From the NCBI GenBank assembly GCA_028280345.1, contig JANQLY010000002.1, forward strand, positions 62,001 to 126,000: 64,000 bases of DNA. The letters run 5' to 3'. How positions within the stretch are numbered: the stretch's first letter is position 1; each line of letters begins with the position of its first letter. Below are positions 33,036-40,500 of this stretch, piece after piece. The DNA is from Pseudomonadales bacterium (GTDB lineage: Bacteria > Pseudomonadota > Gammaproteobacteria > Pseudomonadales > UBA7239). The position numbers and the translations under genes are program-made. A model generated the notes under the pieces. That model did not search any database, was not told where the DNA came from, and worked only from the letters and a program-made list of their open reading frames with translations.

Positions 33036-33611
33036 ATGTGCGGCCGCTTTGCGATTCGACGCGATAAGAAAACACTCCTGCAGCAGCTTGGGGCAGGCGG
33101 GATTAAGGATGCTGATAACTTTGCTTGTGGTGAGGTTTTTCCGAGTCAGGAGGTACTGATAAAGGGTGCTGATGTCTGGCAAGTGGCCCGCTGGGGCCTA
33201 TCGGTTTCGTGGCAAAAGAATTTGCTGATTAATGCTCGGGCTGAAAGTGTTGCTGAAAAGAAAACCTTTCGGCAAGCGTTTCATTATCACCGCTGTCTTG
33301 TGCCTGCGGATGGTTATTATGAATGGAAAAATCACCAGCGACATTTTATTCACTATGCTAACAATCAGGTTTTTCAGATGGCCGGCTTGTACTTTACGGT
33401 GGCTGATACACCGGCTGTGGTTATTATTACCACAATCCCTAACGATGTAGCGGCACAAGCACATCACCGTATGCCGGTTATTATTGACGAGTCGCATCAA
33501 CAAACCTGGTTATCCTCAAATAATAGCGAAGAACTGAATTTTTTGATGCAACCTGTTGCTGCAGAGGGAATGTTAGTGGAGAGCGTGGACAAGTCAGTAT
33601 TGGATTTGTAG
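33036..33611 (+). CDS. yedK: HMCES/YedK-type SOS response-associated protein
   Basis: SRAP-domain protein that forms a covalent thiazolidine link with abasic sites in single-stranded DNA through its N-terminal Cys2, after removal of Met1. The start is set at the ATG at 33036 because it gives MCGRF; the frame is open further upstream but those starts would bury Cys2. Catalytic Asn66 (INARAES), Glu96 (DGYYEWK) and the His of AHHRMPVI (His144) are all present. The 191-residue length is slightly short for the family. It is a single-gene unit divergent from the mnmC operon. Confidence 0.92.
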   Translation: MCGRFAIRRDKKTLLQQLGAGGIKDADNFACGEVFPSQEVLIKGADVWQVARWGLSVSWQKNLLINARAESVAEKKTFRQAFHYHRCLVPADGYYEWKNHQRHFIHYANNQVFQMAGLYFTVADTPAVVIITTIPNDVAAQAHHRMPVIIDESHQQTWLSSNNSEELNFLMQPVAAEGMLVESVDKSVLDL

Positions 33612-33733
33612 TGCCTGGAAATAGGTATAGGAAAAAAGGGGCATGAACCAGTAAGGGATACCGGCTCATGCATGTGCTTGAGGTTTATTATTTTGTATTG
33701 CATCCGTGCCTTATGGTTATCGTTTGGGGAGCC

Positions 33734-34027
33734 CTATATTTTCTTAAGGTCAGCACAACGAACCCAGCCTTCAAGATTGCTTTTGGTTTTAATGAAGCAG
33801 GTGCTGTGAGTTCTGCCTTCGTGCTCTGAGAGAATTTCAACAACTTCTCTCGCTTCGATCTGGCCAACAAGTGTGTCATTGTGTTGCAAGCGGTTGTACA
33901 GCGCAGATTCCATGGTTTGATAGATTGCCAGGTTTCTTTTAGTTACGGCATCAGGTCCCAGTTGTGAAAGATAGTAAAAGTAGAGACCGAAGCCGATAAC
34001 TGCTAACAGCACTGTTTTCAGAAACAT
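33734..34027 (-). CDS. Small membrane-anchored protein of unknown function
   Basis: A 97-residue protein with one N-terminal hydrophobic helix (MFLKTVLLAVIGFGLYFYYL), either a membrane anchor or an uncleaved signal, followed by a soluble domain. The C-terminal half (VVEILSEHEGRTHSTCFIKTKSNLEGWVRCADLKKI) resembles a small beta-barrel of SH3-like type, with GWV after a short acidic loop, and has two Cys that could pair. I do not recognise a named family. A good ribosome site (AGGAG) lies before the ATG. It is a lone gene. Confidence 0.6.
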   Translation of the reverse strand: MFLKTVLLAVIGFGLYFYYLSQLGPDAVTKRNLAIYQTMESALYNRLQHNDTLVGQIEAREVVEILSEHEGRTHSTCFIKTKSNLEGWVRCADLKKI

Positions 34028-34250
34028 AACTTAATCTCCTGTGTTGAATTTATTGTTATCCCCGCATTTGTTTATGCTGAAGTTAATAGCGCAACATTCA
34101 TGCCAAATTTTTTTGCAGATTTTGAGGGTTCTGGGCGGGTTATTGCTGACATTGATTGTCAATTAAACGCAGGCATGGTCAGACTGTGGCAAAAAATAGC
34201 AAGCTAAGAATTGTTTATTATTTTTTGAGCTAAATTGTTCAAAGCAGGGA

Positions 34251-34278
34251 TTGACAATCTCGGAAAAATCTTTATATT
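34251..34278 (+). promoter_or_regulatory. Promoter of the BigR-like operon
   Basis: TTGACA (34251-34256), a 16-bp spacer and TATATT (34273-34278) precede the ArsR-family gene. The -10 overlaps the first operator dyad. Confidence 0.7.
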
Positions 34279-34305
34279 AGACTTTACTAATTTAGATTAA
34301 CCTAA
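34276..34305 (+). promoter_or_regulatory. Two adjacent operator-like dyads for the BigR-like repressor
   Basis: ATTAG-N6-CTAAT (34276-34291) and TTAG-N6-CTAA (34292-34305) abut each other, the first across the -10 box and the second just past the likely start site. AT-rich dyads of this kind are typical ArsR-family targets, so binding would block transcription of the regulator and the two transporters. Confidence 0.6.
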
Positions 34306-34321
34306 TATAAAGGTGAAATAG

Positions 34322-34654
34322 ATGCCGGGTAAGGCAGGCAAAAAGAAAGGTAAACCCTCTGACTTTCAGTCAATGAAAAAGCATGCGGCTGATGCGGCGG
34401 CCTTACTCAAGAGTATGTCGAATGTTAATCGACTGATGATTCTGTGCTCACTGGTAGATACAGAGTTATCCGTATCCGATCTCAATGAGCTTTTACCGCT
34501 GAGTCAGTCAGCGTTGTCGCAGCATTTGGCAATGTTACGAGAAGCAGAGCTCGTGCAAACGCGCAAACAGGCCCAAAGTGTCTATTATTCTTTGTTAGGT
34601 GACGAGGCGACACAAGTTATTCGGGTCTTGAAGTCAATCTATTGCCCGGATTGA
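34322..34654 (+). CDS. bigR: ArsR-family repressor, BigR/SqrR-like persulfide sensor
   Basis: A 110-residue winged-helix repressor. The helix-turn-helix reads LSVSDLNELLPLSQSALSQHLAMLREAELVQTR. Two Cys stand out: Cys42 (LMILCSLVD) in the second helix and Cys108 (IYCPD) near the end. These match the position of the Cys pair of BigR that forms a disulfide or sulfur bridge on exposure to persulfide. There are no metal-binding ArsR motifs (ELCVCDL is absent). Two YeeE/YedE sulfur-transport genes follow 100 bp downstream, as expected for a BigR-type unit. It probably represses its own promoter. Confidence 0.85.
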   Translation: MPGKAGKKKGKPSDFQSMKKHAADAAALLKSMSNVNRLMILCSLVDTELSVSDLNELLPLSQSALSQHLAMLREAELVQTRKQAQSVYYSLLGDEATQVIRVLKSIYCPD

Positions 34655-34754
34655 TTTCCGGCAGCGTTGTAACAGGAGTTGCAATGAATAGTCGAGGAAA
34701 CATTTAACTGTAGGAGTAAGAATCACTTGAGAGCCTGGTGCTCGGGAGGTAACT

Positions 34755-35315
34755 ATGTATATGAACTGGAAGACAGGAGGTTTGGCTTTGGGGCTGACTT
34801 TTCTGCTGACTGTTGCTGTGGTGAAACCCATAGGTGTTTCGACACAATTTGTTATTCTGGATGGCATGATTGGCAGCTTATTTAATCCGGAGTTAGTTGA
34901 AGTAGATGCAGCAAGCAAGTCCGGTTACAAGAGTAGTAATGCTTATCTCGATAAATCCGGTGGCAAATATGCGAAATCCGTTGCCAATCCTGTTAATTAC
35001 AGTTTTATATTTGTATTGAGCATGGTGCTGGGCGGCTTTCTGGGTGCACGCTTTAGTGGTAATGACAAAGCGCAACTTCAGATTCCGCAGGTACATAATG
35101 ACCGCTTTGGGAACAGTCCAATCATTCGGTATACGATGGCATTTTCTGGTGGAGTTCTCGTACTGTGGGGAGCTCGATTGGCTGGTGGCTGTACCAGTGG
35201 TCATATGATGAGTGGCATGATGCAAACATCGGTGAGTGGGTATCTTTTTGCTATGTCAGCATTTACCGCAGCAATCCCTGCGGCGATATTGATCTATAAA
35301 CGTCGGGAGGTGTGA
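34755..35315 (+). CDS. pmpA: YeeE/YedE family sulfur transporter (PmpA-like half)
   Basis: A 186-residue membrane protein with about four hydrophobic segments. The conserved Cys motif of the family is GARLAGGCTSGHMMSGMMQ (Cys near residue 152), and a GGFLGARFSG segment precedes it. Family members move thiosulfate or sulfane sulfur across the inner membrane by relay on such Cys. A periplasmic loop (residues about 40-75, SKSGYKSSNAYLDKSGGKYAKS) is longer than usual. The stop is 1 bp from the start of the second half, so the pair is translationally coupled. Upstream is the BigR-like regulator. Confidence 0.88.
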   Translation: MYMNWKTGGLALGLTFLLTVAVVKPIGVSTQFVILDGMIGSLFNPELVEVDAASKSGYKSSNAYLDKSGGKYAKSVANPVNYSFIFVLSMVLGGFLGARFSGNDKAQLQIPQVHNDRFGNSPIIRYTMAFSGGVLVLWGARLAGGCTSGHMMSGMMQTSVSGYLFAMSAFTAAIPAAILIYKRREV

Positions 35316-35316
35316 G

Positions 35317-35871
35317 ATGGATATTGTTATGGCTATTATTTTTGGAACTCTGTTTGGTTTTGTATTGCAGCGTATAGGCGCTGCTGATCCGGATAAAATT
35401 ATAGGCATGTTGCAACTGAGGGATTTGCATTTAATGAAAACTATTTTGCTTGCTGTAGGGGTTTCTTCGTTGTTATTGTTTTCGGGAATGGCTGTAGGTG
35501 TTATTGATAGCGGCCACCTTTCAGTTAAGGCAATGTATGGCGGTGTTATTGCAGGAGGATTGTTGCTGGGGCTCGGTTGGGCAATCGCCGGATTTTGCCC
35601 GGGAACTGGTGTGGTTGCAGCCGGTGCGGGCAGGAAAGATGCCTGGGCATTTATTCTCGGAGGTTTGGCAGGCGCGGGAATTTTTACCGTAATGTACGAA
35701 AGAATCAGTGATGGCGAATTATTTGAAAGATTGTTCGGCGGTAAAGTTACCTTGGCGATGACAGATAAATATGATGCGTTGATCAATATAGATGGCCTTT
35801 TGGTGGCAGGGAGTTTGGCATTGACATTTATTGCAATTGCCTGGTTTATTCCGATGCAACTGAGAAAATAA
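35317..35871 (+). CDS. pmpB: YeeE/YedE family sulfur transporter (PmpB-like half)
   Basis: A 184-residue membrane protein with about five hydrophobic segments, the second half of a split YeeE/YedE transporter. The conserved Cys motif is GLGWAIAGFCPGTGVVAAGAGRKDAWAF, where the FCPGT Cys is the relay residue. With the upstream gene it would give a pair like PmpA/PmpB. In other bacteria these accompany persulfide dioxygenase and sulfide:quinone oxidoreductase genes; none is present here, so any enzyme partner lies elsewhere. Confidence 0.88.
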   Translation: MDIVMAIIFGTLFGFVLQRIGAADPDKIIGMLQLRDLHLMKTILLAVGVSSLLLFSGMAVGVIDSGHLSVKAMYGGVIAGGLLLGLGWAIAGFCPGTGVVAAGAGRKDAWAFILGGLAGAGIFTVMYERISDGELFERLFGGKVTLAMTDKYDALINIDGLLVAGSLALTFIAIAWFIPMQLRK

Positions 35872-36026
35872 ATTCCCGTCAGAACTTGATGGTAATTGGT
35901 TTGTGTAAAGCGAGCCTTTTTAATTTTCTGGTAAACCTATTACTGATCTCTGTGACAAGTTCAGCTACTCATTGCAGGTTCATTCGGGTATGCTGATGGC
36001 CGTTTGAAATATAGAACGGTAGAGAA

Positions 36027-37040
36027 ATGAAAGTACACAGCGGTTTGTTTGGCGGTTTAAACGATATGCCTCGCAGCGTGGCTGAACTTGAGAACATTGG
36101 TTACAGCGGCGCATTCAGTGCCGAGATTAACAACGATCCGTTTTTTCCATTATTACTGGCAGCGGAACATTCAAGTGAGATTGAGTTAAGCACCTGCATC
36201 GCTGTAGCGTTTGCACGTAACCCGATGCTGTTGGCCAATATTGGTCACGATCTCAATGAGTATTCCAAAGGGCGCTTTTGTATTGGCCTCGGCTCGCAAA
36301 TCAAGGCGCATATTACGCGCCGTTATAATATGCCCTGGTCAAAACCCGCTGCACGTATGCGCGAGTTTGTACAAGCGATGCGTGCTATTTGGGATTGCTG
36401 GGAAACTGGCGAGGCGCTCAACTTTGAAGGTGAGTTTTATCAGCACACTTTGATGACGCCGATGTTTACTCCCAAGCCCGCACAATATGGCCGTCCCAAG
36501 GTTAATGTTGCCGGGGTGGGGCCGTTGATGACCGAGGTTGCTGGTGAAGTGGCGGATGGTTTGATTTGCCACGGTTTTTCTACGGCTCAGTATATGGAGC
36601 AGGTGACACTGCCCGCCGTGGAACGTGGTCTCGCCAAAGCGGGTAAAAAGCGTGAGGATTTTCGCATCTATTCACCAGCTATTGTGGTTTCCGGCCACGA
36701 TGAAGAGACTTTTAACAACAACTTTCAGGCGATGAAGTTCCAGCTGGCGTTCTACGGCTCTACACCGGCCTACAAAGGTGTGCTGGAACTGCATAATCTT
36801 GAAGGGCTGCACACAGAGTTGCTGTCACTATCCAAACAGGGCAAGTGGGATGTGATGGGGGATTTGGTAGATGATACGTTTATCGATCTGTTTGCGATTG
36901 TTTGTGAAGATCCAAATGATGTTCCCGCGCAAATGAAGCAACGCTATGGCCATCTAATCGATATCTGGATGCAGACTTATCAGCCGCCGCAAGCGGAACA
37001 GCAAACAGCAATGATCGAAGCGATTGAAGCGGAAGTCTGA
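36027..37040 (+). CDS. LLM-class (luciferase-like) flavin-dependent oxidoreductase
   Basis: A 337-residue TIM-barrel protein of the bacterial luciferase-like family, closest by motif to the TIGR03617-type F420-dependent oxidoreductases. Recognisable elements are GYSGAFSAEINNDPFFPLLLAAEHS, the ELSTCIAVAFARNPMLLANIGHDLNEYSKGRFCIGLGSQIKAHITRRYNMPW block, and VNVAGVGPLMTEVAGEVADGLICHGF. Members use reduced F420 or FMN; which applies cannot be told from the sequence, and no F420 biosynthesis genes are in the window. It is a single-gene unit, convergent with the SMR gene (17-bp gap). Confidence 0.85.
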   Translation: MKVHSGLFGGLNDMPRSVAELENIGYSGAFSAEINNDPFFPLLLAAEHSSEIELSTCIAVAFARNPMLLANIGHDLNEYSKGRFCIGLGSQIKAHITRRYNMPWSKPAARMREFVQAMRAIWDCWETGEALNFEGEFYQHTLMTPMFTPKPAQYGRPKVNVAGVGPLMTEVAGEVADGLICHGFSTAQYMEQVTLPAVERGLAKAGKKREDFRIYSPAIVVSGHDEETFNNNFQAMKFQLAFYGSTPAYKGVLELHNLEGLHTELLSLSKQGKWDVMGDLVDDTFIDLFAIVCEDPNDVPAQMKQRYGHLIDIWMQTYQPPQAEQQTAMIEAIEAEV

Positions 37041-37057
37041 CGTTGGTGCTTAAAAGT

Positions 37058-37375
37058 CTAGTGCGCGAGTTTAAGTGTTGCGACACCAGCGATAATCAGC
37101 AATACGCCGAGGTAGCGCGCAAGGCTTGCCGCATCGCCGTAAAACACCACACCGACAATAAACGTACCCGCTGCACCGATACCGGTCCATACCGCATAAG
37201 ACGTGCCTATCGGGATTTCCTTTTGTGCCAGCCACAGCAGAGTGCCACTAATGGCCATAAAGAACAGGGCAACGGCAATGCCGAGCCAGCGGGTCTCCGG
37301 CTCCTGCGACATTTTCAGGCCCACAGGCCAGCCGATTTCAAACAGGCCGGCGAGAATCAGATAAGTCCAGTGCAT
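37058..37375 (-). CDS. sugE: SMR-family transporter, SugE/Gdx-like guanidinium exporter
   Basis: A 105-residue four-helix transporter. Start set at the ATG at 37375, giving the family N terminus MHWTYLILAGLFEIGWPVGL, with GGAG seven bases upstream. Glu13 in helix 1 is the substrate- and proton-binding acid. EIPIGTSYAVWTGIGAAGTFIVGVVFYGD in helices 2-3 is the SugE/Gdx subclass signature, as opposed to EmrE-type multidrug pumps. Family members export guanidinium. No guanidine riboswitch was recognised in the 140 bp upstream. It is a single-gene unit. Confidence 0.88.
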   Translation of the reverse strand: MHWTYLILAGLFEIGWPVGLKMSQEPETRWLGIAVALFFMAISGTLLWLAQKEIPIGTSYAVWTGIGAAGTFIVGVVFYGDAASLARYLGVLLIIAGVATLKLAH

Positions 37376-37591
37376 TCTGGGACTCCGGGTAGTTTGTTGC
37401 ACTTTAACAGTTTTTCGTCTTGATTATTAAGAAATTGTAAAAAATCTAATTAAATCATAGTCTTAACGTTGTTTGGTCTGTATTTGCCAGAACAAGGGAA
37501 ATCTGTAAAATACTGAATGCGGATTATTTTGCTCCTTCCCGCATTATTGCGCCCCAATAAGAAATATAAAAAATACGGGTTCGGGAATGTA

Positions 37592-40500
37592 ATGAGTAAA
37601 AATCCGGAATTTAAATCATTCTTTGGTTTGCTTATGAAAAATACTCTATCTATTAGTATTCGTTTGTTTATATTTATCGGAATTGTTTTCGGTTTCTGCA
37701 CGGCTGTTGCTTTGGATAGCGATAATGATGGGGCTATGGATTATGAAGAAGCGCTAGCGGGTACCGATCCATCAATAGTATATGAGCGTCCATATTGGTG
37801 GAAAACGATTGAAGGTGATGCTGCTAATCAGAAATTTGGTTTAATAGTTAGTGATCTGGGTGATATCAATGGCGATGGTTACGACGATTTTATCGCAGGC
37901 TCTCCTTATAAAGGGTTTTTAGAAGTATTTAGTGGTGCTGATGCGTCGACAGTGCTGTTAATACTCGATGATGCTGATCTGGGCCTCTATGGACTGGAGA
38001 CAGCTACTGCTGCCGGGGATGTTAATAATGATGGCTACCCGGATATTGTTGCGGCCGATCATACAGAGAATACCTACAAAGGGACTGTTTATGTCTTTAG
38101 TGGTTTTGATGGTAGCACTATCCATACGGTTGATGGTGTTTCCAATTATAGTAATTTTGGTAGAGAAACAGCTAGTGCCGGGGATGTAAATGGCGATGGC
38201 TATGACGACTTTATGGCAAGCAGCAATAACTACAAGGTCGAAGTATTTAGCGGTCTTGATGCAACGCTTATTCATACGATTACCAATGAATTTAGTTTAT
38301 CCAACTTTGCCAGATCTATCAGCGATCTGGGTGATGTAAATAATGACGGCTACGCTGAGTTTATAATTGGTTCTACCGAAGAGGCACTTGTATACAATGG
38401 TCTTGATGGAACGCTTCTCTATTCAGCAGACAATCAGGGCAGCTATGACCAGCTGGGTTTACTTGTCGCGCAAGCAGGAGATGTGAATGCGGATGGTTAT
38501 CCGGATTTTCTGGCTCGAGCGGCAATTATAGGAAATCCTCTCAGTGATGCGATTGTATATAGTGGTGTAGATGGGAGCGTCATTCATACATTTACTCAAC
38601 TTTCTGAGAGTTCATATTTTGCTCATGCCTTTAGTGGGGCCGGAGACATTAACAATGATGGTTATGATGATGTTGTTATTGGTGCCAAAAACAAATACAA
38701 CGACGGTAGTTATAGTGGAAGTGTCTACGTTTTTAATGGTGTTGATGGACAGTTACTCTATGAGTTTAAAGGGGATGGTTGGCAGAACTATCTGGGTGAG
38801 GTCGTTAGTAGTGCCGGAGATGTGGATGGTGATGGCTATGCCGATATTATCGCGGGAATGGCTTACGATAATAATCAGGGAACCCACTCGGGAAGCGCCA
38901 GAATCTATCTTGCTGCAGATTTGGTAAAAGATCAGGATCTTAATTTTTTCCTTGATAGTATAGAAACAGATTCAGATAGCGACGGCTTGCTGGATATTTA
39001 TGAAACTGATATTTATTTTACTGACCCACTTGATACAGATACAGATAATGACGGGTTTACTGACTATCAGGAAATTAAACAGATGGGGACAGATCCTCTG
39101 GTTGCGGATAGTGACAATGATGGTCTCTCTGATGATGAAGAAAATAATAACTATCTAACAGATCCGCTGAATGCCGATACTGACAATGATGGTTGGTCAG
39201 ATTATGAGGAGGTGATTGTGTTGGCAACTAACCCTTTAGTTGCGGATTATGATAATGACAGTGATGGTATACCGGATAGTATTGATCCTGATAATGATAA
39301 CGATGGTTTGACGGATGATGTGGATGACGATGATGATGGAGATGGGCTTGATGATATAAGTGAAACGGGGACATACTCAACCAATCCACTGAATGCGGAT
39401 ACAGATCAGGATGGTTTCACTGACTATCAGGAAATATTTGATTTTGGCACAGACCCTTTGATTGCTGATGGTGATAATGATTCTGATGGTGAGCCCGATG
39501 CTTTTGACCTGGACGATGATAATGATGGTATGCCAGATGCATGGGAAATCACTTATTTCCTGAATCCGTTAGTGAGTAATGCCCCCTATGACGCAGATGG
39601 GGATGGCATGACGAATATTTTTGAATACGAAAATGGATTTAATCCAACTTGGCCTGACAACGATAGTGATGGCGATGGGCATAGTGCGCTGAGTGACAAC
39701 TGCATGCATACTTGGAATCCGGATCAGTCGGATGTTGATGGTGATGGTGATGGTGATGTCTGTGATGATGATGCTGATAATGATGGTTACTACAACACAA
39801 CGGATTTGGCGCCACTGGATAATACGTTGCCGACGATATTGTTAACTGATCGATATGTATTTGATGGTACAGGGAACGGTACTTATGAACTCGGCACATT
39901 GGTTGAAAAGGCGGGTGATATTAATAATGATGGTTATGAAGATTTTATTGTTGGGTTAAGCCAGTGGACTGGCAGTGACTACTATCATCTTGCACGCATA
40001 TATAGCGGTTTTACTGGTCTGCTATTAGAAGATCACTTCGGGGGGGCGGCTACCAGCCGTTATGAAGAATTTGCGGCAGCTGTTGGAGATTTTGATCTTG
40101 ACGGTTTTGATGATTTTGCAGTCAGTGGTAGTCGGCATAATGATAGGGGAAGGGTACAAATAATCAGTGGTGCGAATAGTTCAGTGTTCAGGACATACAA
40201 TGGCAGCGAAGGCAGCCTGTTTGGGTACTCTATTGCCAGTGTTGGAGATATCGATAATGATGGCTATCAGGATATTATCGTTGGTGCGCCAGGTGAAAGT
40301 AAGGCATGGATATACAGTGGCGACTATGAGCCATCTTATCTCTTGTATGAAATAAGTGGTAATGCCGGAGATTTTTTTGGCGGGTCTGTTGATGGGTTGG
40401 GAGATATCAATGGGGATGGTTATAGCGATTTTATTGTGGGTGCTTCCCTTAATGATTTTAATGCTGACAATGCTGGACTTGTACAAGTTTTCTCAGGTAT

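Noticed and set aside
37387..37393. GGGTAGT, a half-site of the sRNA dyad, upstream of the SMR gene
   Set aside because: Only one half of the dyad is present; no matching ACTACCC is nearby, so it is likely chance.
37376..37516. Guanidine riboswitch before the SugE/Gdx gene
   Set aside because: No ykkC or mini-ykkC type motif was found on the minus strand.
38961..39780. Repetitive GATNNNGATGG DNA that resembles a microsatellite or array
   Set aside because: The repeats code for DxDxDG protein motifs in frame; there are no spacers or direct repeats of CRISPR type.
39639..39899. His/Ser-rich minus-strand open frame
   Set aside because: It is the antisense image of the Asp-rich calcium repeats in the FG-GAP gene.
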